A stretch of 64,000 nt of DNA from Terriglobia bacterium (lineage in GTDB: Bacteria > Acidobacteriota > Terriglobia > Bryobacterales > Bryobacteraceae). Positions within the stretch are counted from its first letter, which is position 1; every line of letters starts with the position of its first letter. Location: positions 45,972 to 109,971 of the forward strand of contig JAIQFI010000015.1 in the NCBI GenBank assembly GCA_020073345.1, in the 5' to 3' direction. Made by a program: the position numbers and the translations under genes. Below the pieces are notes generated by a model. It did no database searches, was not told the DNA's origin, and was given only the letters and a program-made list of their open reading frames with translations. This document shows, in pieces, positions 51,864-61,065 of the stretch.

Positions 51864-52109
51864 CTATTCTTCGGGCGGCGGCTCGAACATGTGCTGAATC
51901 GCGATGTCCTCATACTGGACCAAGCCGCGGCGGACTTCTTCCATCGCCATCACGGTGGGCTTCTTGGACGTGGTGGGCAGGAAGCTGCGCGCACCGTTCT
52001 GCAACTGCCGCGCGCGCTTGGCGGCGACGATGATAAACCGGTAGGCGCTCGCCTCCGGATCGTCCGGGATCACGCTCTGAGCGATCTGCTTAAGATTTGT
52101 TTCGGCCAT
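51864..52109 (-). CDS. rpoZ: RNA polymerase omega subunit
   Basis: An 81-residue omega subunit starting at ATG 52109, inside the 3' end of gmk (20-base overlap). Key blocks are ASAYRFIIVAAKRARQLQNG, VMAMEEVRRGLVQYE and the acidic end HMFEPPPEE. Omega assists assembly of the beta' subunit into RNA polymerase. It lies between gmk and coaBC, in the order conserved across many bacteria. Confidence 0.92.
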   Translation of the reverse strand: MAETNLKQIAQSVIPDDPEASAYRFIIVAAKRARQLQNGARSFLPTTSKKPTVMAMEEVRRGLVQYEDIAIQHMFEPPPEE

Positions 52110-52749
52110 CTTCAAAAGTCTCCAGAATCGGGCGAATCTGCTGCTCCATCCGGTCGCGGCGGCTGCGCACGGATCTAACAATCGACACCAGCGTATCCGT
52201 GGAAGCTTGCACCTCCCGATTCACCAGCAGGTAGTCGTACTGCGAATAATTCCGAATTTCCTCCGCGGCCTCTTTGAGCCTGCGCTCAATCACCGTTTCG
52301 GAGTCCTGAGACCTCGCCCGCAAACGCTCTTCCAGAACTTGGCGGCTCGGCGGAAGAATAAATATAGATACCGCTTCGGATATTCTCCCTTTTAATTGTC
52401 GCGCACCCTGCACATCAATGTCGAGTACCAGGTCGGCCCGGGCGGCGCGGGCCCGGTCCAGCTCGCTGCGGTGGGTTCCATAGTAATTCCCGAACACCTC
52501 GGCCGATTCCAGGAACTCGTCGTTGGCCAGACGCCGCTCAAATTCAGCCCGGGAAATGAAATGATACTCGTTGCCGTCTGTTTCCTGGCCCCGCGGGGGT
52601 CGCGTAGTGTAGGAAACCGAAAAATACAGGTCGGGGATACGTTTCATGAGCTCGCACACCAGCGTCGATTTGCCGGAACCCGAGGGCGCCGAAATGATAA
52701 AGACTGTCGTGATGCCCGTGGCTCTATTCAAGGTGGCCGTTTTACTCAA
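52090..52749 (-). CDS. gmk: Guanylate kinase
   Basis: The enzyme phosphorylates GMP to GDP. The P-loop reads VFIISAPSGSGKSTLVCELM, the GMP-binding region is LYFSVSYTTRPPRGQETDGN with EYHFISRAEFERRLANDEFL and ESAEVFGNYYGTH, and the lid and late strand are DLVLDIDVQGARQLK with SIFILPPS. The drawn start is TTG 52749, which overlaps the stop of yicC; TTG 52731 is a possible shorter start. At 219 residues it is slightly longer than E. coli Gmk (207). It sits in the conserved yicC-gmk-rpoZ-coaBC run. Confidence 0.95.
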   Translation of the reverse strand: MSKTATLNRATGITTVFIISAPSGSGKSTLVCELMKRIPDLYFSVSYTTRPPRGQETDGNEYHFISRAEFERRLANDEFLESAEVFGNYYGTHRSELDRARAARADLVLDIDVQGARQLKGRISEAVSIFILPPSRQVLEERLRARSQDSETVIERRLKEAAEEIRNYSQYDYLLVNREVQASTDTLVSIVRSVRSRRDRMEQQIRPILETFEDGRNKS

Positions 52750-53650
52750 GGTTTAACGCCTGCTCCCGGATTTTCTCGATGGCCGCCTTGGCGGCCAGCG
52801 CCAGTTCGGTTATTTTGAGGCCGATTTCGCCCGCGCCGCTGGTTTTCGACAGAATGGTATTCGTCTCGCGGTTCATCTCTTGTAAGAGGAAATCGATTTT
52901 CTTGCCGCTTTCGCCACCGGCGTCGAGCAGCGTCGCGAGTTGCCCGGCGTGGATCTTCAGCCGGGCCAGCTCTTCGCCGATATCGCTGCGATCCGCCAGA
53001 ACCGCGGCTTCCTGGGCCAGCCTTTGCGGATCGAGTTGCACGCCCTTGAGCAGGTCCTTCAGGCGCTCGGCGAGCCGGCTTTGAAAAACCTCCTGCGCAT
53101 TGGCGCGGATCTTTTCCATCTCCTCGGCGAGCACGCCGAGCTGGGTATTGTGCCCCGACATTTCCTTGGCGATTTCGGCGCCTTCGCGCGCGCGAAACTG
53201 GTTCAGCTCGTCGAGCGCTGCTCCCAGCGCATCGAGCATCGCCGTTTCAGTTCCGGGGGGCAGCTCCGAACCCTCGGAAACCTCGCCGAACATCCCCGGA
53301 ATCCGCAGCGCCGCGTTCAGATCCGGATGGGCGTCCAGACCGTGTTCGGCCGCAGCCTGATTGAACGCGCTCAGGTATTCTTCGAGGAGCGTGCGGTTAA
53401 GCGCTGTTGAGCTTCCGTTCATCGCGCCCGGCGGAAGGGCGATCCGCACTTCCACGTGCCCCCGCACCAATCGGCTCTTCACGAGTGATCGCACGGCGTT
53501 CTCGAACGGATCGGTCACGGAAGGGGCGTGCACATGTACGTCCAGCGAACGATGGTTCAGCGTCTTCACGCTCACCACCAGTTCGCCGTCGCCTAGAGGG
53601 CGGCGGGCACGGGCGAATCCGGTCATGCTACGCAGGGGAGAGTTAGCCAT
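52742..53650 (-). CDS. yicC: YicC/YloC-family endoribonuclease-type protein
   Basis: The YicC N-terminal domain (MTGFARARRPLGDGELVVSV, KTLNHRSLDVHVHAP) is followed by a long helical region and the DUF1732 C-terminus (DIGEELARLKIHAGQLATLL, GKKIDFLLQEMNRETNTILS, KTSGAGEIGLKITELALAAK). Family members in other bacteria (YicC of E. coli, YloC of Bacillus) are reported as endoribonucleases acting with PNPase. At 302 residues it is of normal length (about 290). It ends within the gmk start codon region, so the two genes are tightly linked. Confidence 0.92.
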   Translation of the reverse strand: MANSPLRSMTGFARARRPLGDGELVVSVKTLNHRSLDVHVHAPSVTDPFENAVRSLVKSRLVRGHVEVRIALPPGAMNGSSTALNRTLLEEYLSAFNQAAAEHGLDAHPDLNAALRIPGMFGEVSEGSELPPGTETAMLDALGAALDELNQFRAREGAEIAKEMSGHNTQLGVLAEEMEKIRANAQEVFQSRLAERLKDLLKGVQLDPQRLAQEAAVLADRSDIGEELARLKIHAGQLATLLDAGGESGKKIDFLLQEMNRETNTILSKTSGAGEIGLKITELALAAKAAIEKIREQALNLE

Positions 53651-53652
53651 CT

Positions 53653-55500
53653 TTACTTATTCATGTCGGCGGGATTCACATCCGCTTCGAGGAATTGTAA
53701 CTCGTATAGCCGCTGGTACAGGCCGCCCCGATTCACCAGCTCGTCGTGACGGCCGGTTTCGGCGACGCGGCCGCGGTCGAGCACGACGATCTTGTCAGCC
53801 CGGCGCACGGTAGATAGCCGGTGCGCGATCACGATGACGGTGCGGTTCGCCATCAAGGTTTGCAGGGCTTTCTGCACCAGCACCTCGGATTCGGTGTCCA
53901 GATGCGACGTGGCCTCGTCCAGGATCAGGATCGGGGCATTCTTAAGTAGAGCCCGCGCAATCGCGAGCCGCTGCCGCTGGCCGCCGCTCAGCTTGATTCC
54001 GCGCTCCCCGATAATAGTGCCGTATCCCTGCGGCATGCGCGAGATGAATTCCTCGGCCAGGGCATCACGTGCGGCCTGGTATACCTGTTCGGGTAAGGCG
54101 TGCCGCAATCCATAGCCAATGTTGGCTCCCACCGTGTCGTTGAACAGGAACGTATCCTGCGCCACGATGCTGATCTTGTCGCGCAGGGACGCGAGCTTAA
54201 GCTCGCGCAAGTCCTTTCCATCGATGCGGATGGCGCCGCCGGTCACATCGTAGAAGCGCGGCACTAAATTGGCCAGCGTGGTCTTGCCCGCGCCGCTCGG
54301 TCCCACCAGCGCCACAACGTCCCCGGCCTTCACCTCCAGATTAATTCGATCAAGCACCAGGCCCTCGGGCCCCTCCGGTGACGTCGGGTAACGGAAATTC
54401 ACGCCTTCGAACACGATGGCTTTCTCGAAGCGAGTCAGCCTGGCGGCACTGGGCTCTTCCTTGACCTGCAGCTCGCGATTCAGATACTCGAATACTTTCT
54501 GCGACGCGCCCAGCGCCTGCTGAAAGATGTTGTGGATGCCGGTAAGCCGTTTCACCGGCTCATACAGCACCAGCAGCGCGATCACAAAACTGGTGAACTC
54601 GCCGGTACTCATCAGGCCGGCCTTAATCTGCGTCCGGGCGTAGGTCAGGAGGCCCACGATGGTGATGGCCGCGAAGAACTCGATCAGCGGCGACGCCACG
54701 GCCTGCTGCGCGACGTAGCGCAGATTACTGTTGCGCAGGCGTTCGGCGCGGTCACGGAAGCGGTTGGACTCGATGTCCTCGGCTCCAAACGATTTCACCA
54801 CCTGATGGCCGCTCAAAGTCTCTTGCAGTACCTGGTTGAGTTCCGCGGCATTATCCTGCGCGCTCCGCGTCGTGCGGCGAATGCGGCGGCCCAGCCGCAG
54901 GGTCGGCAGCAATACAAAGGGAAGCAGGGTCAGGCTTCCCAGTGCAAGCTTCCAGTCGGTTTGCAGGACCACCAGCAACAGGGCGAGGGCGGTGAAGCTT
55001 TGCCGCAACAGATCGGCAAGGATGTGGGACATCGCCACCTGGATCTTTTCAAGATCGTTCATGATGGATGACATCACTCGCGCCGTCGAGTTGGACTCGA
55101 AAAAATGTGCGTCCTGGTGGACCACACGGTCGAAAACGTCCTGCCGCAAGTCCGTCACCGCGGAGAGTCCCACATAATTCACCAGGTAATTTCCGGCGTA
55201 GTCGCACAGCCCCTTGATCGCGAACACCGCCAGGATTCCGGCCGCCACCATAGTCCAGACATTGTGGACCGAGGCGGGCATGAAGCTGTCCAGATAGACT
55301 TGATACTTCCACCCCGGAATGGTGAACAGCAGCACCGGCGCGTCGGCTGAGGCCGGATTGAGGACGCGGTCGAAGATCGGGCCGATCAGCCGCACGGTGA
55401 GCGCCTGCGCCGCGCCTACGCATGCCATCAGCAGCACCGACAGCAACAGATATCCGGCGTACGGCCGCGAGTAACGCAACAGCCGGGCGAGGTCGCTCAC
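53653..55500 (-). CDS. ABC transporter, fused permease/ATPase (MsbA-like lipid exporter)
   Basis: GTG 55500 is the start, overlapping the glycosyltransferase stop (GTGA); the longer ORF has no support. Six transmembrane helices span about residues 15-330 (YLLLSVLLMACVGAAQALTV, WTMVAAGILAVFAIKGLCDY, FTALALLLVVLQTDWKLALG, FAAITIVGLLTYARTQIKAG). The ATPase follows: Walker A VALVGPSGAGKTTLANL, Q-loop in KISIVAQDTFLFNDTVGANI, signature IKLSGGQRQRLAIARALL and Walker B PILILDEATSHLD. It resembles MsbA, which flips lipid A core across the inner membrane. The neighbouring family 9 (heptosyltransferase-type) enzyme supports an envelope-lipid or LPS role. It begins three bases after yicC on the map and is upstream of it in transcription. 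Confidence 0.9.
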   Translation of the reverse strand: MSDLARLLRYSRPYAGYLLLSVLLMACVGAAQALTVRLIGPIFDRVLNPASADAPVLLFTIPGWKYQVYLDSFMPASVHNVWTMVAAGILAVFAIKGLCDYAGNYLVNYVGLSAVTDLRQDVFDRVVHQDAHFFESNSTARVMSSIMNDLEKIQVAMSHILADLLRQSFTALALLLVVLQTDWKLALGSLTLLPFVLLPTLRLGRRIRRTTRSAQDNAAELNQVLQETLSGHQVVKSFGAEDIESNRFRDRAERLRNSNLRYVAQQAVASPLIEFFAAITIVGLLTYARTQIKAGLMSTGEFTSFVIALLVLYEPVKRLTGIHNIFQQALGASQKVFEYLNRELQVKEEPSAARLTRFEKAIVFEGVNFRYPTSPEGPEGLVLDRINLEVKAGDVVALVGPSGAGKTTLANLVPRFYDVTGGAIRIDGKDLRELKLASLRDKISIVAQDTFLFNDTVGANIGYGLRHALPEQVYQAARDALAEEFISRMPQGYGTIIGERGIKLSGGQRQRLAIARALLKNAPILILDEATSHLDTESEVLVQKALQTLMANRTVIVIAHRLSTVRRADKIVVLDRGRVAETGRHDELVNRGGLYQRLYELQFLEADVNPADMNK

Positions 55501-56408
55501 GCGCGCACCTTCAGCGTTTCGGCGGCCGCCAGGACTTCCTCGACCGTGATGTGGCCAATCGATTCCGGGGCGGTCAGTACTCTTGCTTCCGTCTTCCAGG
55601 GGGCCCACGTGACCGGATCGCTGGGGCCGAACAGAACCACCGAGGGAACGCCGAAGGCCGCCGCGATATGCGCCGGGCCGCTGTCATTCCCCACGAAGAG
55701 TTGCGCGCCCGCCACGACGCTTTTCACCTGAGTCAGCGGAGCATTGCGGATTACACGAAACTTGGCGAATGCGTCAGGGTCGTCGGCCGGACCGGCCAGG
55801 AACACAGGCTCCAGGCCCGCCTTATCCCGGAGGTGCTCGGCGACCGCAAGGAAACGCTCCGCCGGCCACGTCTTTTCGGGTGTCGAGGCGAAGGGATGAA
55901 ACACCGCGTACGCGCCCGCGAGCGGCGTTGGGCCGGCATGCAGTTGCGCGCGCGGGATCTCAGTTCGAGGCACGCCCATCCAGAACATCGCCGAAGCGAT
56001 ATGTTCGGCCGTGTGCACCCGCCGCTCCTCGCCCAGAATCTCCTGAGCACGGGGAATTTTCGCGTTGTAAAGAAAACTGTAGGTGTGGTGCGCGAATCCA
56101 GCCCTGATCTCCGCGCCGGAAGCGGCTGTCAGCCACAGGCTGCGGGATCCACCGTGAAAATTCAGGGCCATCTTGGACCGCCACTGCGCTATGGTCCGCG
56201 CCACTGGAGGCAGAATCTCATCCACCAGCGAACTGCCTTCGAACACCGCCCGAAACCGGTCCTCAACCACCACGCCAATTCGCACATCCGGGCGATGGGA
56301 CTTCAGCAGAGCCAGCGCCGGCGTGGTGAGTACGCAGTCGCCCAGGGAGCGCAGACGGATCACGGTGATCCGCGAGCCAGACGGCAGCCGCTCCAGCAAA
56401 TAGGCCAC
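55497..56408 (-). CDS. Family 9 glycosyltransferase (heptosyltransferase-like)
   Basis: GTG 56408 begins a 303-residue GT9/GT-B protein: ITVIRLRSLGDCVLTTPALA at the start, FHPFASTPEKTWPAERFLAV in the linker region, PVFLAGPADDPDAFAKF and the donor-site motif FVGNDSGPAHIAAAFGVPSV followed by VLFGPSDPVTWAPW. Such enzymes add heptose or related sugars to LPS inner core or other lipid-linked glycans. It lies six bases after the Trm112-like gene and overlaps the MsbA-like transporter by four bases, so these form one envelope-biogenesis operon. Confidence 0.9.
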   Translation of the reverse strand: MAYLLERLPSGSRITVIRLRSLGDCVLTTPALALLKSHRPDVRIGVVVEDRFRAVFEGSSLVDEILPPVARTIAQWRSKMALNFHGGSRSLWLTAASGAEIRAGFAHHTYSFLYNAKIPRAQEILGEERRVHTAEHIASAMFWMGVPRTEIPRAQLHAGPTPLAGAYAVFHPFASTPEKTWPAERFLAVAEHLRDKAGLEPVFLAGPADDPDAFAKFRVIRNAPLTQVKSVVAGAQLFVGNDSGPAHIAAAFGVPSVVLFGPSDPVTWAPWKTEARVLTAPESIGHITVEEVLAAAETLKVRA

Positions 56409-56414
56409 GCGTGT

Positions 56415-56585
56415 TTATTCTTCGATTCGTGCCTCGTCGACCAGCATCACCGGGATGTCGTCGCGAATAGGATACACCCGCTTGCACTCGACGCACTTCA
56501 GGCCACTCTGATCCTGCTTCAACTCCACTGGCGCCTTGCACAGCGGGCAAACCAGGATTTCCAGCAGTTCTTTACTGACGGCCAT
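56415..56585 (-). CDS. Trm112-like/UPF0434 zinc-ribbon mini-protein
   Basis: This 56-residue gene starts at ATG 56585: VSKELLEILVCPLCKAPVEL, then a Gln/Asp loop, LKCVECKRVYPIRDDIPVML and the acidic end VDEARIEE. Two C-x2-C pairs (CPLC and CVEC) form a zinc ribbon, and the YPI-x-DDIPVML segment is the signature of the YcaR/UPF0434 group related to Trm112, the small zinc-binding activator of methyltransferases. Genes of this group often lie beside lipid A or glycosyltransferase genes, as here. It ends six bases before the family 9 glycosyltransferase start, so it is the first gene of that operon. Confidence 0.85.
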   Translation of the reverse strand: MAVSKELLEILVCPLCKAPVELKQDQSGLKCVECKRVYPIRDDIPVMLVDEARIEE

Positions 56586-56628
56586 AGAAAACGTTAGTGT
56601 AACAGGCCCGCAAGCCTTACGGGCGCCG

Positions 56629-57537
56629 TTAGGGGCGCGACGCCGGCCCCTTTGGCGTAGCCAGGTACCCGACGATCTGGTCCTTCCCGATCTCGTTGAC
56701 CACGAGTTCGTGCGGCTGGCGGCTACCGCCCACGTAGAACTGCACCGGCTCGTTCGCGGACCTGTCTTTCTTTTCGATCTTGCGGTCGTCCACCTGGAGT
56801 TCCAAGGTGTAGCGGTTGGCTTTGGCGTCCGCCTTTTTCAGCAGGATCGAAATGTCGGCCAGCCGGATTGGCTCCTTGCCCTTGTACAGCGTGAATTCGG
56901 TATAGTTCCGGTCCCCCAACTGTTTCAGCGCATCAATCTCCCGGGAGTTGGTCGCGATCAATCCGCTGACTAAGCCCATATCGCCGGTCGCGCGTTTCAA
57001 GTCCGCGATGGTTCGCTCCAGATGGGTCTGTGTTTTGGCGACTTCGGTCCGCACCTGTTTCATTTCACTGGATACGTCGGTGATGTTCGATTGCGCCGAC
57101 TTCGTCGCCTGCTTCAGACTGGTGATCTCAGTAGCTACCCGCTTGTCCGCTTCCTGCTGCTGCCTAAGCCTGGATTCACTTTTGTCCACGCGGCTGGCGA
57201 GATCTTCCACGCTCCTCATGGTTTCTTCCTTGACTTTGCCGGCGACACCGCGCGCCTGGCGGCGGGCTTTGTCCACTTCGTCACGCACTGCGTCGATCGC
57301 CTTCTGGCGTTCGGCGGCGGCCGATGCCGCGGCCGTCGCGGCAGTTTCGCGCAGCTCGGCGACCTGCCCCTCGACCATCTCGCGCACCTTAGATTGATCG
57401 GCTTGGACTGCGGCCAGACGGGATTCAGTCGTCCGCAGGCTCTTGATGGTGAAAACCTGCGCGACAAAGAGGCCGGCGAAGCCCGCGATCAGGACTACCG
57501 TTGCCAAGCTCAACCGGGACTGCGGCTGGTTGTCCAT
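56629..57537 (-). CDS. Membrane-anchored coiled-coil protein of unknown function
   Basis: Starting at ATG 57537, a short polar stretch (DNQPQSRLSL) is followed by one transmembrane segment (ATVVLIAGFAGLFVAQVF, about residues 10-28). A long heptad-rich coiled coil then covers about residues 35-205, with Ala-rich TAATAAASAAAERQKAI, KKARRQ-type basic patches and ITSLKQATKSAQSNITDVSS. A C-terminal beta-type domain follows (FTLYKGKEPIRLADISILLK, YTLELQVDDRKIEKKDRSAN, VQFYVGG, QIVGYLATPKG). The head would lie outside the cytoplasm at the end of an extended stalk. No family is recognised. It sits between the Trm112-like gene and purA. Confidence 0.7.
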   Translation of the reverse strand: MDNQPQSRLSLATVVLIAGFAGLFVAQVFTIKSLRTTESRLAAVQADQSKVREMVEGQVAELRETAATAAASAAAERQKAIDAVRDEVDKARRQARGVAGKVKEETMRSVEDLASRVDKSESRLRQQQEADKRVATEITSLKQATKSAQSNITDVSSEMKQVRTEVAKTQTHLERTIADLKRATGDMGLVSGLIATNSREIDALKQLGDRNYTEFTLYKGKEPIRLADISILLKKADAKANRYTLELQVDDRKIEKKDRSANEPVQFYVGGSRQPHELVVNEIGKDQIVGYLATPKGPASRP

Positions 57538-57593
57538 AAGTATGATCCGCCCTCGTACCATTGTGACGGAAAGTGTGCGCCGAAAGAAGCGTC

Positions 57594-58946
<1,353 letters not shown>

Positions 58947-58961
58947 TCAAAAGCCGTTACT

Positions 58962-58979
58962 GCGAGACGGGCGTCTCGC
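58962..58979. repeat. Perfect inverted repeat between divergent genes
   Basis: GCGAGAC at 58962-58968 and GTCTCGC at 58973-58979 form a perfect 7-bp stem around GGGC, followed by TTAATT. It lies in the 103-base gap between the purA start and the divergent 59002 gene, so it could be a shared operator, an attenuator-like leader hairpin or chance. Confidence 0.35.
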
Positions 58980-58997
58980 TTAATTGGGTTAAGCCGC

Positions 58998-59003
58998 TAC
59001 AAT
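58998..59003 (+). promoter_or_regulatory. Putative -10 element overlapping the first ATG of the 59002 gene
   Basis: TACAAT overlaps ATG 59002, so if it is the promoter element the transcript would begin at about ATG 59011 and be leaderless. Confidence 0.25.
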
Positions 59004-59472
59004 GACTCTGATGCAGCTTTCCGACATCTTTCTCCAGTTGGGCGAGGAGAACTTCAACAGCCTGCTCCGCAGCATCTCCATGGGCCGCCTAAAGACCTAC
59101 CAGCTCTTCGACCGCGTGAAGACCATTTTGTATCTCAACAAGCTGAATTCGGAAACGCTTCGCAAGGCCTCGCCGCGCATCTGGGCGCGCATCGGGGAAC
59201 GCGACGACGAGTTCGCGGCCGAGGTCTCACAAGCCATCCTGATCTCGCATCTGGACATGATCCGCGCCGTGCTGGACCACCAGGGAATCCCGCATGAAGA
59301 CGGGTTCTTCGCCAAGGACGCCGACGTCGCCGGTCATCTCAAAGATGGCTGGCAGCAGCAGGTCTGGGACAAATTCCGCGCCGTCTATCCCGCGCCGGCG
59401 CTGCTATTCTATATCAATCACCTGGGTTGGGAAATTGCCAAGGCCGAACAGGTGTTCCAGCCTGCCGCATGA
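59002..59472 (+). CDS. Conserved-looking hypothetical protein, 156 aa
   Basis: An all-helical, soluble protein: MQLSDIFLQLGEENFNSLLR, SISMGRLKTYQLFDRVKTIL, YLNKLNSETLRKASPRIWAR, DDEFAAEVSQAILISHLDMI, RAVLDHQGIPHEDGFFAKDA and WDKFRAVYPAPALLFYINHL. Its length, even amino-acid use and strong codon bias like the neighbours argue for a real gene, but I do not recognise the family. The start is drawn at ATG 59002; ATG 59011 is the alternative and is favoured if the -10-like TACAAT at 58998-59003 is real. It overlaps the ankyrin gene by four bases (ATGA), so the two are co-translated. Confidence 0.8.
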   Translation: MTLMQLSDIFLQLGEENFNSLLRSISMGRLKTYQLFDRVKTILYLNKLNSETLRKASPRIWARIGERDDEFAAEVSQAILISHLDMIRAVLDHQGIPHEDGFFAKDADVAGHLKDGWQQQVWDKFRAVYPAPALLFYINHLGWEIAKAEQVFQPAA

Positions 59473-60026
59473 AGGAACTTTTCGAGGCCGCGCGTGCCGG
59501 GGATCTCGCGCGTGTCCAGACTCTGGTGGATGCCGATCCCACGCTCGCGATCTTCGCCGCGGCCATCCTGGGAGACGCCAAGCGTCTGGAAGAGCCGCTG
59601 ACCGGCAACCGCTCCTTGGTTTTTGTAATGAGTCCCGATGGCTGGACGCCCTTGCACCTGGCGGCATTTTTTGGAAAGGGCGCCGCCGTGCGTCTGTTGC
59701 TGAATAAGGGCGCAAGTGTGACCGCACGATCCACGAATCAGATGGAGAACACGCCCCTGCATGCCGCCGCAGCCGGCAAACACGCTGAAATCGTCAAGCT
59801 TCTGCTCGATCATGGCGCCAACGCGAATGCTCGCCAGCACGGCGGATGGGCGCCGCTGCACTCCGCGGCGATGAGCGGCGACCTGGAGTCCGCCCGCGCC
59901 CTGATCGAAGCGGGCGCTGACGTTTCCGTCCGCGCCGATAACAACCAGAAGCCTCTCGATCTCGCCCTCACCAAGGCGCAGCAGGCCATGGTCGAGTTCC
60001 TCGAAGCGAACGGAGCGGCGTTGTAA
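59469..60026 (+). CDS. Ankyrin-repeat protein
   Basis: ATG 59469 overlaps the preceding stop (ATGA). The 185-residue protein is made of ankyrin repeats: KELFEAARAGDLARVQTLVD, then GWTPLHLAAFFGKGAAVRLL and LNKGASVTARS, NTPLHAAAAGKHAEIVKLLL and DHGANANAR, GWAPLHSAAMSGDLESARAL and IEAGADVSVR, and a closing KPLDLALTKAQQAMVEFLEA. The first repeat is degenerate. No signal peptide is present, so it acts in the cytosol, presumably as a protein-binding adaptor for the helical partner encoded just upstream. It is followed after one base by pheS. Confidence 0.9.
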   Translation: MKELFEAARAGDLARVQTLVDADPTLAIFAAAILGDAKRLEEPLTGNRSLVFVMSPDGWTPLHLAAFFGKGAAVRLLLNKGASVTARSTNQMENTPLHAAAAGKHAEIVKLLLDHGANANARQHGGWAPLHSAAMSGDLESARALIEAGADVSVRADNNQKPLDLALTKAQQAMVEFLEANGAAL

Positions 60027-60027
60027 C

Positions 60028-61062
60028 GTGTCGGATCGGAGCCCAGAACAGATCATCTCCGAGTTGCACGCCGCGTCTCTCGGCGCGCTGGAGCGAGCCA
60101 CCACGCTCGACGCGCTGGAGGCGATTCGCGTCGAGGCACTGGGCCGCAAGGGAAAACTCGCCGAAGTGAGCAAGACTTTCGGAAAGCTCCCGCCGGAAGA
60201 GCGCGCCCGCGTGGGTAAGCTTCTCAACGCTGTGAAGCAGGAGCTCGAAACCCGCCTCGACGAACGAAAGGACGCGTTAGCGTCTGTGGCACAAGACGCG
60301 CGCCTCGAATCCGAGTGGATCGATCTCACCGCGCCCGCCCCCGGCGTAAGGCCCGGCAGCCTGCACCCGACTACCCAGGTCCAGCGCGAGCTAGAGGAGC
60401 TGTTCGTATCGCTCGGCTTCGCGATCATGGATGGTCCCGAGGTCGAGACCGAATACTACAACTTCGACGCCCTCAACATCCCCGCCGATCACCCCGCGCG
60501 CGATGCGCAGGATACGTTCTGGCTTAAGGACGGCCGCCTTTTGCGGACGCACACCTCGCCGGTGCAGCTGCGGGCCCTGGAGAAATTCGGGCCGCCGCTC
60601 AAGATGATCGCCCCCGGACGCGTGTTCCGCAATGAGGAAGTCGACGCTTCGCACGAGCACACTTTCTATCAGCTCGAGGGCATGATGGTGGACCGCGACG
60701 TCTCCGTCGCGCACCTGCTGTACTTCATGAAGACGCTGCTCTCGGCCATCTTCCACCGCGACGTCACGGTGCGCCTGCGGCCCGGTTTCTTCCCCTTCGT
60801 CGAGCCCGGCTTCGAGCTCGATATTCAGTGCCTCATCTGTGGCGGCAAGGGCTGCGCTGTTTGTAAACAATCCGGCTGGGTAGAGCTGCTGCCCTGTGGA
60901 CTGGTGAATCCGGCGGTGCTGCGCTATGGCGGCGTCGATCCGGAACAATGGAACGGCTTCGCCTTCGGCCTGGGGCTCACGCGCTTGGCCATGATGCGCT
61001 ACGGCATCGACGATATTCGTCTGTTCGCCGGTGGCGATCTTAGATTCCTGAGGCAGTTTTAG
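60028..61062 (+). CDS. pheS: Phenylalanine-tRNA ligase alpha subunit
   Basis: The alpha subunit carries the class II active site charging tRNA-Phe. GTG 60028 is used. The N-terminal coiled coil (about residues 1-85) includes LGRKGKLAEVSKTFGKLPPE. The core has HPTTQVQRELEELFVSLGFA, MDGPEVETEYYNFDALNIP, HPARDAQDTFW, RTHTSPVQLRAL, motif 2 GRVFRNEEVDASHEHTFYQL, LRPGFFPFVEPGFELDIQCL and motif 3 FGLGLTRLAMMRYGIDDIRL. A CxxC pair set (CLICGGKGCAVC) lies before motif 3, as in many bacterial PheS. At 344 residues it is normal. It is followed by pheT after three bases. Confidence 0.97.
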   Translation: MSDRSPEQIISELHAASLGALERATTLDALEAIRVEALGRKGKLAEVSKTFGKLPPEERARVGKLLNAVKQELETRLDERKDALASVAQDARLESEWIDLTAPAPGVRPGSLHPTTQVQRELEELFVSLGFAIMDGPEVETEYYNFDALNIPADHPARDAQDTFWLKDGRLLRTHTSPVQLRALEKFGPPLKMIAPGRVFRNEEVDASHEHTFYQLEGMMVDRDVSVAHLLYFMKTLLSAIFHRDVTVRLRPGFFPFVEPGFELDIQCLICGGKGCAVCKQSGWVELLPCGLVNPAVLRYGGVDPEQWNGFAFGLGLTRLAMMRYGIDDIRLFAGGDLRFLRQF

Positions 61063-61065
61063 GCG

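Noticed and set aside
55422..56597. 391-codon plus-strand ORF
   Set aside because: It is antisense to the family 9 glycosyltransferase, the MsbA-like start and the Trm112-like gene, all of which have firm motifs.
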